Source: Pseudomonadales bacterium
GTDB lineage: Bacteria; Pseudomonadota; Gammaproteobacteria; Pseudomonadales; Ketobacteraceae
Direction: 5' to 3'
Assembly (NCBI GenBank): GCA_020062665.1
Contig: JAGUVW010000064.1
Span: forward strand, 1 to 59,793
DNA length: 59,793 bases
How positions within the stretch are numbered: position 1 is the first letter of the stretch; the number at the start of each line of letters is the position of its first letter. This document shows positions 45,120 to 54,744 of the stretch, in pieces. The translations under genes were made by a program, and so were the position numbers. The notes below the pieces were generated by a model. The model worked only from the letters and a program-made list of their open reading frames with translations. It ran no database searches and was not told the origin of the DNA.

Positions 45120-45926
45120 ATGACTGAATCCACATTGCTGATCGAGCGCTTCGATCATGTCATCCATGTCACGCTGAACCGGCCGGAAACACGCAACGCC
45201 ATGAGCCTGTTCATGGTGAACGAACTGCGCAATCTGTTCGCCTCGCTGCAGGACGATGTCACCACTCGCGCAGTAGTGATTCGCGGCAGCAACGGCCATT
45301 TCTGTGCCGGCGCCGATGTGCGTGATCTGGCGGAAGGCCGTGCCAGGGCCGCCCAGGCCGGCAGCGATCCCACGCAATCGCTGGTGGACCTCAATCGCGC
45401 CTTCGGCCATCTGATAACGCAGGCCAATCACCTGCCACAGGTATTGATCACCGTGCTGGAAGGCGCCGTTCTCGGCGGCGGTTTTGGTCTTGCCTGCGTG
45501 TCGGATGTGGGCATCACACTGCAATCCACCCAGTTTGGTCTGCCGGAAACCGGCCTCGGCATCATTCCCGCGCAGATAGCGCCGTTTGTCGTGCAGCGTA
45601 TCGGCCTGACCCAGGCCCGTCGTCTGGCATTGCTGGGGGAGCGTTTCAACGGCGACGAAGCCGTGCGCCTGGGCATCGCCCACTTCGCAGCCTCCGACAG
45701 CAACGCGCTGCAGAAAACGCTCAATGATGTACTGGCGAAAGTGAAGCGCTGCGCCCCCAATGCCAACCGCATCACCAAGGCACTGATGCACAACGTCGGC
45801 GGCAAGGACTTGAATCAGCTGCTCGACGACGCAGCCCAGTCATTTGCCAAGGCCGTGCTCAGCGAAGAAGGCACCGAAGGCACGCTGGCTTTCGTGCAAA
45901 AACGACTGCCCCACTGGGCACAATGA
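45120..45926 (+). CDS. atuE: AtuE, enoyl-CoA hydratase-family protein
   Basis: 268 residues. Crotonase fold; in the terpene pathway it should hydrate isohexenyl-glutaconyl-CoA. Oxyanion-hole segments FCAGADVRDLAEG and AVLGGGFGLAC are present, followed by FGLPETGLGIIPAQIAPFV, which carries a conserved acid in LPETGLG. ATG 45120 is preferred over an in-frame GTG at 45111 because AGGTG lies six bases upstream of it. It is translationally close to atuD (nine bases between the stop and the ATG). Confidence 0.88.
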   Translation: MTESTLLIERFDHVIHVTLNRPETRNAMSLFMVNELRNLFASLQDDVTTRAVVIRGSNGHFCAGADVRDLAEGRARAAQAGSDPTQSLVDLNRAFGHLITQANHLPQVLITVLEGAVLGGGFGLACVSDVGITLQSTQFGLPETGLGIIPAQIAPFVVQRIGLTQARRLALLGERFNGDEAVRLGIAHFAASDSNALQKTLNDVLAKVKRCAPNANRITKALMHNVGGKDLNQLLDDAAQSFAKAVLSEEGTEGTLAFVQKRLPHWAQ

Positions 45927-45973
45927 AGATAGCCATTGACCAAGGTAGCCATACAACAAGGTAACCATCCGCC
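45926..45973 (+). repeat. Three tandem 16-base repeats before atuF
   Basis: The 11-base core AAG[AG]TA[AG]CCAT recurs at 45926, 45942 and 45958, giving a 16-base period. The last copy ends just before the atuF start. Two of the copies (45942 and 45958) contain AAGGTA, a Shine-Dalgarno-like hexamer. The array lies between the atuE stop and the atuF start. Confidence 0.75.
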
Positions 45974-47911
45974 ATGCCAGCATTCAGCAAAATCCTGATC
46001 GCCAACCGGGGCGAGATCGCCGCCCGCGTGATGCGCACCGCCAAAAACATGGGCTATCGCACTGTGGCCGTTTACAGCGATGCCGACGCCAACGCCTGGC
46101 ACACACTGCAGGCAGATGAAGCCGTGCGCATCGGGCCGGCTGCCGTCACCCAGTCCTATCTCAACATCGACGCCATCATCGCCGCCGCCAAAACCACCGG
46201 CGCCGACGCCATTCATCCCGGCTATGGTTTTCTGTCGGAAAACGCCCGCTTCGCCCAGGCCTGCGCCGACAACGGCATTGTCTTTGTCGGCCCGTCTGCC
46301 CACGCCATCGAACTGATGGGATCCAAGCGCCAGGCCAAGATCGCGGCCCAGCAACACAAGGTGCCCACCATTCCCGGCTACGACGGTGGCGATCAGTCGC
46401 TGGAAACCCTCAAGCGCGAAGCAGAACGGATTGGCACGCCGCTGATGATCAAGGCATCCGCCGGCGGTGGCGGTCGCGGCATGCGTCTCATCACCGACCT
46501 CAATCAACTGGAAGCCGCGATCAAATCCGCCCGCTCCGAAGCCGAAAACGCCTTCGGCTCCGGCGAACTGATTCTGGAAAAAGCCATCCTCAAACCCCGT
46601 CACGTCGAGATCCAGATCTTCGGCGACACCCACGGCAACATCGTGCACCTGGGCGAGCGCGACTGCTCCATCCAGCGCCGGCATCAGAAAGTAGTGGAAG
46701 AAGCCCCCTCGCCTGCTGTATCGCCAGCACTGCGCGCCCGCATGGGCGCCTCGGCAGTGGAAGTGGCCAAACTGGTTGAATACGTGGGCGCCGGCACGGT
46801 GGAATTCCTGCTGGATGACAAAGGCGACTACTACTTCCTCGAAATGAACACCCGCCTGCAGGTGGAGCATCCTGTCACCGAACTGGTCACCGGCCAGGAT
46901 CTGGTGGAATGGCAACTGCGAGTGGCGGCGGGCGAACCGCTTCCGCTGCGCCAGGATCAGATCGAACTGCAGGGCCACGCCATCGAAGTGCGTCTCTACG
47001 CGGAAGATCCTGCCAACCAGTTTCTGCCCCAGACTGGCCCGGTTCACCTCTGGCACTGGGAACAATTGCCCGGCACTCGCGTTGATCACGGCGTGCAGCC
47101 GGGCTGCGATGTCAGCCCGTTCTACGATCCCATGCTGGCCAAAATGATCGTCAGCGCCAGCGATCGCACCACCGCCATCCGCAAACTCGACCGCCTGCTG
47201 GAGCACACCGTCCTACTCGGCACCAAAACCAACAAGCACTTCCTCCGCCGCCTGATCACCCAGCCGGACTTCATCGCCCAGGGCGCCACCACCGCCTTTA
47301 TCGAAGAACACCAGGCGCAACTGACGCAGACCGACACCACACCTTTCAACACCCAGGCCCTCTGCGCCGCCCTCTGGACACAGCAACGACTGTCAAACCT
47401 GCAAAATCCCCAGCGCGTCATTCCCGTCACGCTGCAGATCGAACAAAAGTCGGTTCGGCTGGAAGTACTCTATAAAGGTAGGGATATTGAAGTGCGCAGC
47501 GTCGATGCCACCGTCACCCTGCAGTTGCAAACACATACGCCCCACCGGGTCACTGTCAGCATCGACGGCATCCGCCGCAACGCCTGGTATCACATTCACG
47601 GCAGCCAGATCCTGCTGGATACCGGCAACACCACCCTGAGCGCCAGCGTGATCACCCATGCCGCCGTCGCCCGGGCCGACAGTTCAGGATCCGGCCGCAT
47701 CACCGCACCGATGGACGGCAATCTGGTGGACGTGCTGGTGGAACCGGGTCAGGCCGTTACCAAAGGCACCACGCTGGCCACGCTGGAAGCCATGAAAATG
47801 GAGCACCCGCTGAAAGCAGACATGGACGGAATCGTGGATCAGATCCAGGTGAAAAAGGGCGATCAACTCAAGGTCAGGCAGCTGATCATGACGTTGCGGA
47901 CAGCCTCCTGA
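45974..47911 (+). CDS. atuF: AtuF, geranyl-CoA carboxylase biotin carboxylase subunit
   Basis: 645 residues. It combines a biotin carboxylase (about 1-445) with a biotin carrier domain at the C terminus. Segments ILIANRGEIAARVMRTAK, GYGFLSENARFAQAC, the ATP-grasp stretch MIKASAGGGGRGMR, ERDCSIQRRHQKVVEE and EMNTRLQVEHPVTELVTG are intact. The biotinylated lysine lies in LEAMKMEHPL near residue 608. Its partner AtuC is in the same operon. A three-copy 16-base repeat lies before its start. It closes the atu operon. Confidence 0.92.
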   Translation: MPAFSKILIANRGEIAARVMRTAKNMGYRTVAVYSDADANAWHTLQADEAVRIGPAAVTQSYLNIDAIIAAAKTTGADAIHPGYGFLSENARFAQACADNGIVFVGPSAHAIELMGSKRQAKIAAQQHKVPTIPGYDGGDQSLETLKREAERIGTPLMIKASAGGGGRGMRLITDLNQLEAAIKSARSEAENAFGSGELILEKAILKPRHVEIQIFGDTHGNIVHLGERDCSIQRRHQKVVEEAPSPAVSPALRARMGASAVEVAKLVEYVGAGTVEFLLDDKGDYYFLEMNTRLQVEHPVTELVTGQDLVEWQLRVAAGEPLPLRQDQIELQGHAIEVRLYAEDPANQFLPQTGPVHLWHWEQLPGTRVDHGVQPGCDVSPFYDPMLAKMIVSASDRTTAIRKLDRLLEHTVLLGTKTNKHFLRRLITQPDFIAQGATTAFIEEHQAQLTQTDTTPFNTQALCAALWTQQRLSNLQNPQRVIPVTLQIEQKSVRLEVLYKGRDIEVRSVDATVTLQLQTHTPHRVTVSIDGIRRNAWYHIHGSQILLDTGNTTLSASVITHAAVARADSSGSGRITAPMDGNLVDVLVEPGQAVTKGTTLATLEAMKMEHPLKADMDGIVDQIQVKKGDQLKVRQLIMTLRTAS

Positions 47912-48211
47912 CAAGGTGATTTCGGCCGGATTTTTGACGCTGCAGGACACCCCCTGACGCCCCCGATCAAGCGCCATTTTTTGGCCCATTAAAGCTTGAA
48001 CCGGGGGAATCTTGCGGTTATCGTACGCCGACGCGAAGTGGATAATAAGTCAAACCCAAACAACAAAAATAGCGTGCCGTAATCGCTTTTTCCCGGGTTG
48101 ACGGGGTCTTTCCCGCAGTCACTTATCCACTCTCTGGACGTCGGCAACCGGCAGCTTCAGGCCATCGCCACGTCACACTCATTTCTAACCGGACTTCCCA
48201 CTGGGGGTAAC
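47912..48211. other. Intergenic region before the acyl-CoA synthetase gene
   Basis: 300 bases without a gene. No clear terminator for the atu operon is seen. Weak promoter-like hexamers occur but none has consensus spacing. The last 50 bases hold the Shine-Dalgarno (GGGGGTAAC) of the synthetase. Confidence 0.4.
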
Positions 48212-50050
48212 ATGACAAGTAGTACTGCTGATGTGATCACCTGGGGCATGATGCTCAAGAAAGCGCCGTTCGTCGTGCGCAATCTGCCCCGGATCATCAA
48301 AGGACTCCGCATCGGTAACATGAAGGATCCCACCCAACCCTGCGGCCTGGGCTGGACATTCGAACAGGCAGTCAAGACCAATCCGCGCGGCTCGGCCATC
48401 CTGTATGAAAACGTCCGTTTCACCTACGACGAAGTCAACCAGTGGGCCAACCGCATCTCCCACTACCTGATCAGCCAGGGCATCAAGAAGGGCGACGTCG
48501 TCGGCATCTTCGTCGAGAACCGCCCCGAATTGCTGGTAAGCGTACTGGCCGTTGCCAAGATCGGCGCCGTCGGTGCCATGCTCAACACCTCGCAAACGGC
48601 CAAAGTCCTGATTCACAGCTTCAACCTGGTCAAACCCAAGGCCGCCATCGTCGGTGAAGAGCTGGTGGATGCCTTCAACGAAGTGCGCAGCGAACTCGAC
48701 GTCGATACCAACATGGTGTACTGGGTTGCCGATTGCGACACCACCAAGGATCCGGGCGTTGCGCCCAAGGGCTACAAGAACCTCACCACAGAATCCGCCA
48801 ACAGCCCGACCCACAATCCCGAAACCACCAACCGGATTTACGTCAACGATCCCTGCTTCTACATCTACACCTCCGGCACCACTGGCTTGCCGAAAGCCGG
48901 CATCTTCAAGCACGGCCGCTGGATGAAAGCCTACGGCGGCTTCGGCATCATGGCCATGCGCCTGGGGCCCAAGGACGTCATGTACTCCACCCTGCCCCTC
49001 TACCACGCCACCGGCCTGTGCGTATGCTGGGGCTCCGCGATTGCCGGCGCCGCCGGATTCGCCGTCCGCCGCAAGTTCAGTGCCTCCAACTTCTGGAAGG
49101 ACGTGCGCAAGTTCAACGCCACCGCCATCGGCTACGTGGGTGAACTGTGCCGCTACCTGCTGGATCAACCCAAGCAGTCCGACGACGCCAACAACCCCGT
49201 GCGCAAAATGATCGGCAACGGCCTGCGCCCCAACGTCTGGATGCCCTTCAAGGAGCGCTTCCAGATCGAGGAAATCATCGAACTGTACGCAGCGTCCGAC
49301 GGCAACATCGGCTTCACCAACATCTTCAACTTCGACAACACCGTGGGCTTCTCGCCCATGAAATGGGTGCTGGTCGAATACAACAAGGACAAGGAAGAGC
49401 CCGTACGCGGTGCCGACGGCTTCATGATTCCGGTGAAGAAAGGCGGCCAGGGCCTGCTGATTGCGGAAATCAGCGACAAGGCCCCGCTGGACGGCTACAC
49501 CGATCCGGAAAAAACCAGAAAGGTCATCCTCACCGACGTGTTCGAGAAAGGCGATCGCTGGTTCAACACCGGTGACATGCTGCGCGACATCGGCTTTGGC
49601 CACGCCCAGTTCGTCGACCGTCTGGGTGACACCTACCGCTGGAAGGGCGAAAACGTCTCCACCACCGAAGTGGAAAACCTGGTGTGCGAACACCCGCAGA
49701 TTTCCGAAGCAGTGGCCTACGGCGTGGAAATCCCCAACACCAACGGTCGTGCCGGCATGGCATCCATCACCCCGGCCGTGCCCGTGGAAGAGCTGGATTT
49801 CAAGGACATCGCCCGCTTCCTCAAAGCGCAGATGCCGGTCTATGCCGTACCGCTGTTCCTGCGTGTAAAAAAACAGATGGAAACCACCGGCACCTTCAAA
49901 TATCAGAAGTCCCACCTGAAGGACGAAGGCTTCAATCCGGCAAAGACCAATGGCGAACCCGTGTACGCACTGCTGCCAGGTTCCGACGAGTATGTACTGG
50001 TCACCGACGCCGTATATGCAGACATCGCAGCGGGCAAACACCGCTACTGA
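48212..50050 (+). CDS. FATP-type long-chain acyl-CoA synthetase (FadD6 type)
   Basis: 612 residues. It activates long-chain fatty acids to CoA thioesters with ATP. The AMP-binding motif YTSGTTGLPKAGIFKHGR lies near residue 220, followed by STLPLYHATGLCVCWG. The later segments are GFSPMKWVLVEYN and the C-terminal FVDRLGDTYRWKGENVSTTEVE. The ending carries FLRVKKQMETTGTFKYQK, as in FATP/FadD6 enzymes. It lacks an obvious anchor, though the first 40 residues are hydrophobic-rich. It lies just after the atu operon and might supply acyl-CoA to it, but this is only by proximity. GGGGGTAAC precedes the ATG. Confidence 0.9.
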   Translation: MTSSTADVITWGMMLKKAPFVVRNLPRIIKGLRIGNMKDPTQPCGLGWTFEQAVKTNPRGSAILYENVRFTYDEVNQWANRISHYLISQGIKKGDVVGIFVENRPELLVSVLAVAKIGAVGAMLNTSQTAKVLIHSFNLVKPKAAIVGEELVDAFNEVRSELDVDTNMVYWVADCDTTKDPGVAPKGYKNLTTESANSPTHNPETTNRIYVNDPCFYIYTSGTTGLPKAGIFKHGRWMKAYGGFGIMAMRLGPKDVMYSTLPLYHATGLCVCWGSAIAGAAGFAVRRKFSASNFWKDVRKFNATAIGYVGELCRYLLDQPKQSDDANNPVRKMIGNGLRPNVWMPFKERFQIEEIIELYAASDGNIGFTNIFNFDNTVGFSPMKWVLVEYNKDKEEPVRGADGFMIPVKKGGQGLLIAEISDKAPLDGYTDPEKTRKVILTDVFEKGDRWFNTGDMLRDIGFGHAQFVDRLGDTYRWKGENVSTTEVENLVCEHPQISEAVAYGVEIPNTNGRAGMASITPAVPVEELDFKDIARFLKAQMPVYAVPLFLRVKKQMETTGTFKYQKSHLKDEGFNPAKTNGEPVYALLPGSDEYVLVTDAVYADIAAGKHRY

Positions 50051-50071
50051 TCAGGCATCGCGCCAGCACCA

Positions 50072-50103
50072 GGGCCAACACACTGTGTTGGCCTTTTTTT
50101 TTG
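50072..50103 (+). terminator. Terminator of the acyl-CoA synthetase gene
   Basis: GGCCAACAC pairs with GTGTTGGCC, followed by a long run of T. It is 20 bases past the stop codon. Confidence 0.9.
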
Positions 50104-50144
50104 TCTTTGCTATAACCAATAGAACCCACCACGAAGGTGACGCC

Positions 50145-50597
50145 ATGTATAGCGAGGATGTCGAAGCCCGCCGCGGCATTGCACAGCTGGCGCTGAAGGG
50201 ATTTTTCAGCCTGGCAAATCGCTGGCAATTGTCGAGACCCGAGGCCATGACGCTGCTCGGACTTACCGCCACGTCCACCTACGCCAACTGGAAAAACGGC
50301 AAGACCGGCACCATTCCCCGCGACACACTCGAACGTATCTCGTACCTTTTCCACATCGATGACAGACTGCGCCAGCGCTGGACGTCAGAGCAGGAAGCAT
50401 GCACCTGGCTGCGTCGTGAACAGAATCAGCTTGGTGGTCACTCACCGCTATCGCACATGCTGGCAGGGAATGTGATCGACATTTATCGGATCCAGCAGAA
50501 CATGAGTCAACTGCTGCGCGATAGCGGCCAGGCCATTTCCCTTCCGACGAAAAGTGTGTCCAACCAGTCACCACTCCGAACAATTCATTCACTCTAG
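50145..50597 (+). CDS. Xre/MbcA/ParS-like DNA-binding protein, apparently orphan
   Basis: 150 residues. The N-terminal helical segment (about 15-50, LALKGFFSLANRWQLSRPE, then AMTLLGLTATSTYANWKNG) matches the Xre/MbcA/ParS antitoxin DNA-binding region. The C-terminal helices (about 95-130, GHSPLSHMLAGNVIDIYRI) correspond to the toxin-binding domain. Partners in this family are usually RES-domain toxins encoded just downstream. Here the next gene is a nitronate monooxygenase and no RES gene is seen, so it may have become a stand-alone regulator. ATG 50145 follows GAAGGTGAC. Confidence 0.72.
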   Translation: MYSEDVEARRGIAQLALKGFFSLANRWQLSRPEAMTLLGLTATSTYANWKNGKTGTIPRDTLERISYLFHIDDRLRQRWTSEQEACTWLRREQNQLGGHSPLSHMLAGNVIDIYRIQQNMSQLLRDSGQAISLPTKSVSNQSPLRTIHSL

Positions 50598-50687
50598 GTT
50601 GCTTTGGCCAGACCCAGCCTTGTGCTGACAAAGTGAATTTGATGTAGTCACGCCTCCCCCGCTTTGGGGACAAAGACTACGGAGTGA

Positions 50688-51671
<984 letters not shown>

Positions 51672-51692
51672 ATCTGCCGCAACGCAGACATG

Positions 51693-51720
51693 AAAAGGGG
51701 CTCCACCGAGCCCCTTTTTG
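51693..51720 (+). terminator. Terminator of the nitronate monooxygenase gene
   Basis: AAGGGGCT pairs with AGCCCCTT, followed by TTTTT. It lies 20 bases past the stop and probably also ends the convergent gene at 51743. Confidence 0.88.
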
Positions 51721-51742
51721 CTTCACCGCAATCCGCTGAACA

Positions 51743-52441
51743 TCAAGCCGCCAGCGCCTGCTGGGGTTGATACAGAATGGATTCGGAAAATTCGAAGAAC
51801 ATCTTCATTTCCTTGTCGCTCATGGAGTGCAAAACCTTCTTCACCACCGTGTGGGCCGCACCCTTGATGCTGTCACTGGCCACCGTCGCGATCTTGTTCA
51901 GGATCATCCCCATTTTCAGCATCCGGATCGGCTTGTTCATGTAGGCTTCGATCGCGACATCGATCAACTCGCACAACGCAGCCGTATAGGCATCGGCCAC
52001 GGCGGCAGGATTTTCGCGCCCCTGCTCTACCGGCTCGCGCAAACGCCGACGCAGATCATCACTGATGGGCACGGCAACGTAGGTGGGAAAACGCTTGCTC
52101 TCACGCAGCTGCAGCATCAGGCCATTGATGTAGTCCGCCAGTTGCTGGCGATCCTGCGCCGACAGCTTTTTGGTCACCTGCTTCAACGTCAGGTGAATAG
52201 TGCCCTTGATGGCCGACACACCACCCACCACGATCTTCTTGCCCACACCGTTGAGCTGAATGTTTTCGATGGGCGACAGGAAATATTGATCGAGGCATTC
52301 GTCGGCAAATTCCGACAACAGGTTATACAGCTTTTCGGTCTGCACTTTCTCGTCATCGTTGACCAGCGATGCACGGTAGTCCTGATTCATCTTGAACAAC
52401 GACTCCGACGCGCCAAACCCCAGATACCACTGACTGGACAT
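51743..52441 (-). CDS. Hypothetical helical protein
   Basis: 232 residues, no signal peptide. It is predicted mostly helical; segments such as IENIQLNGVGKKIVVGG and QLADYINGLMLQLRESKRFP show no known motif. A later part (about 165-215) has MNKPIRMLKMGMILNKIATV and a hydrophobic face. I do not recognise the family. ATG 52441 has AAGTGGAG seven bases upstream, so the 63-codon extension is not used. It is divergent from the serine hydrolase gene. Confidence 0.68.
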   Translation of the reverse strand: MSSQWYLGFGASESLFKMNQDYRASLVNDDEKVQTEKLYNLLSEFADECLDQYFLSPIENIQLNGVGKKIVVGGVSAIKGTIHLTLKQVTKKLSAQDRQQLADYINGLMLQLRESKRFPTYVAVPISDDLRRRLREPVEQGRENPAAVADAYTAALCELIDVAIEAYMNKPIRMLKMGMILNKIATVASDSIKGAAHTVVKKVLHSMSDKEMKMFFEFSESILYQPQQALAA

Positions 52442-52688
52442 CAGAAAACTCCACTTCCCGGTTGAAAAAACCCGCGCATTAAAACAAAAGATTCCGCTAG
52501 ACCCAATGGCTATAGCGACCGTTTCTGCCGTTATAACGATCAATCCATCACAAAGCCAAAAATCACTTTGGACAACACGCAAACAGTGCCGAAAAATTCC
52601 ACTGCGCAAAGCATGACAATTCCATGTCAACCCGGCAAAAAGCTGCTATACCTTGCTTAATATAAAAACAACGAAAGGGAATCTCGAT

Positions 52689-54020
52689 ATGCTGCAAGGC
52701 TATGTACATCCAGATTTTGGCAGAGTCGCAGACGCGCTGACCCGGCAGATTCCCCGCAACCGCCCTGGAGGCGCGGCGCTAACGGTTTACCACAAGGGCC
52801 AATGCGTGGTGGACATCTGGGGCGGCACCCGCAACCGCGATGGTGACGCCTGGCGCTCCGACACACTGTCGCTTTCCTTTTCCACCACCAAAGGTGTCGC
52901 CTCCACGCTGCTGCACGTGCTGGTGGACGACGGCCTGCTCCACTACGACGATCCCGTCAGCTATCACTGGCCCGAATTCGGCCAACGCGCCAAACAACCT
53001 ATCACCGTGCGCCAGCTGCTCTGCCACGAAGCCGGCCTGTACCACATTCGCGACATGATCGACGACGCCGAACAAATGGTGGACTGGAACTACATGGTGA
53101 GCGCGCTGGAACGCGCCACGCCGATTCACACACCCGGCGCAACCAACGGTTATCATGCACTGACCTTCGGCTGGCTGATAGGCGAGCTGATTCAGCGCGT
53201 CACTGGAAAATCCTTCGCCCAGGTGTTGCAGGAAAAGTTGGCCGGCCCGCTGGGGCTCGATGGCCTTTACGTGGGGCTGCCCGAATCCCAGATGAAACGC
53301 CGCGCCGAATTGGTGAACAGCATCGGCAGCGCTGAACGCCGTTTTCAGCCTGAGCGACTGGCCCACTCCGCATTCCTCACCACCGTGACCAAAGGCCTGA
53401 AAGTCGCCAACATCAATCTGGAGTCCACTATTTCGGCGCTCGTTCCACGGGGAGCAATCTATCTGGACTTCAATCAACCGGAATTCATCAACGCCTGTAT
53501 TCCCGCCGCCAACGGCATGTTCACCGCGCGCTCACTGGCAAAACTCTACGCCATGCTGGCCAATGGCGGCGAAATCGACGGCGTGCGCATTCTGTCGCGG
53601 GATACCGTCAACAACATCATGCAGATCCAGAACCGCACCATGGGCGATGTCATTCCGGTGCCCATGCACTGGCGGCTAGGCTTTCACCGGATCTTCGCCC
53701 TTGGCCATCCCACTGGCCACAGCTTCGGCCACTTTGGCTTCGGTGGCTCTGGCGCCTGGGCAGATCCTGTGCGCAACCTCTCCGCCGCCATGACGCTCAA
53801 CAGCGGCGTCGGTACGCCGTTTGGCGACGCGCGGATGGTGCAACTCACCGGCACCATCGTCAGCTGCGCCGAGCGCCGTTACGTGCTGCCCGACGCCGAA
53901 GACGTGCGCGGCATCGGCCCTTTCTTCCCCCGCGAACGCCGCACCACCTACGACACCGCGCGACGCCTGATGACAGGCGTACTACCCAAGCGCCGCAAAA
54001 CGGATCTCAGCGTGGTCTGA
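52689..54020 (+). CDS. Serine hydrolase of the beta-lactamase/EstB family
   Basis: 443 residues, in the class C beta-lactamase-like esterase group. The nucleophile motif SxxK is STTK in LSFSTTKGVAS (about residue 70). The second catalytic Tyr motif lies in GYHALTFGWLIGEL (about 155). The C-terminal motif is the GFGGSGAWADP segment (about 350). No signal peptide is seen, so it is probably cytoplasmic and acts on small esters rather than antibiotics. ATG 52689 has AAAGGGA eight bases upstream. Confidence 0.86.
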   Translation: MLQGYVHPDFGRVADALTRQIPRNRPGGAALTVYHKGQCVVDIWGGTRNRDGDAWRSDTLSLSFSTTKGVASTLLHVLVDDGLLHYDDPVSYHWPEFGQRAKQPITVRQLLCHEAGLYHIRDMIDDAEQMVDWNYMVSALERATPIHTPGATNGYHALTFGWLIGELIQRVTGKSFAQVLQEKLAGPLGLDGLYVGLPESQMKRRAELVNSIGSAERRFQPERLAHSAFLTTVTKGLKVANINLESTISALVPRGAIYLDFNQPEFINACIPAANGMFTARSLAKLYAMLANGGEIDGVRILSRDTVNNIMQIQNRTMGDVIPVPMHWRLGFHRIFALGHPTGHSFGHFGFGGSGAWADPVRNLSAAMTLNSGVGTPFGDARMVQLTGTIVSCAERRYVLPDAEDVRGIGPFFPRERRTTYDTARRLMTGVLPKRRKTDLSVV

Positions 54021-54206
54021 GATTTCACCGATGACAAAACCATGACGGCATTTAGATTTATTATTCTAATTTTCCCGTCTACTATCCGATTCCTGTCGCT
54101 GAGCAGTCCACCCGCCAGTTGGTGCGTATTTTCACCAGGGTGAGTCAGCGTTACAGACACGCCTTTCAAGACCATCTGTGGAAATATCCGTGTGAGGGAC
54201 AACCAA

Positions 54207-54551
54207 ATGAGCGAGTTTTCTGATCGCATCAAGGAACAACTGGAACAGTTCAACGACTCCATCGACCAGATCATCAACGCTTCCCGCGGTCTGTACATCA
54301 AGATCAAGGAAGAGAGCAACAAGCAGTTCGATGAACTGGTCAAAGCGGGTGAAGCCCAAAAGACTGCGGACGCCTCCCTGCTAGATCAACTGCGCAAAGA
54401 CATCACGTCACCGTTCGAGGACATGAAGGGATCTTTGAATCAGCTGCGCAGCGCTTCCCTGGGCCTGGTCGTGAAAACCCGCGAAGCCGGCGAACAGTAT
54501 TTCAACGAGCTGGTGGAACTGGGAGCAAAAAAGGAAGAAGTGACTGAATAA
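54207..54551 (+). CDS. Small phasin-like coiled-coil protein with an internal duplication
   Basis: 114 residues. Two similar blocks are seen: SRGLYIKIKEESNKQFDELV (about 30-50) and SLGLVVKTREAGEQYFNELV (about 82-103). Each is followed by a short Gly-Ala tail (KAGEAQ, ELGAKK). The pattern resembles the segment GxxxKxxxEG..YFxELVxxGE of phasins that coat polyhydroxyalkanoate granules. It has no anchor and is helical throughout. No PHA synthase is in the window. GAGGGA lies eight bases before ATG 54207. It has its own terminator. Confidence 0.65.
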   Translation: MSEFSDRIKEQLEQFNDSIDQIINASRGLYIKIKEESNKQFDELVKAGEAQKTADASLLDQLRKDITSPFEDMKGSLNQLRSASLGLVVKTREAGEQYFNELVELGAKKEEVTE

Positions 54552-54578
54552 TCAGCGCTTTTCCTGATAGACCAATAG

Positions 54579-54605
54579 AAAAAGCGGCATCATGCCGCTT
54601 TTTCG
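54579..54605 (+). terminator. Terminator of the phasin-like gene
   Basis: AAAGCGGCAT pairs with ATGCCGCTTT, followed by T. It lies about 30 bases past the stop codon. Confidence 0.88.
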
Positions 54606-54744
54606 CGTGCCAAATGACCTGCATATACCTGCTTCACAAATTCCTGTAATATCCTTGCGACATACTCTGGTCTCTTAAGCAATTAGGCTGTCCAGCCCCT
54701 ATACTGAATACTCCTCATCCAAGAAACGCTTGAGTAAAGGCACC

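Noticed and set aside
47912-48211. Riboswitch or small RNA before the acyl-CoA synthetase gene
   Set aside because: No known riboswitch core or convincing stem-terminator pair could be traced by eye.
48185-50041. 618-codon minus-strand frame opposite the acyl-CoA synthetase
   Set aside because: No domain and biased composition; the synthetase motifs are unambiguous on the plus strand.
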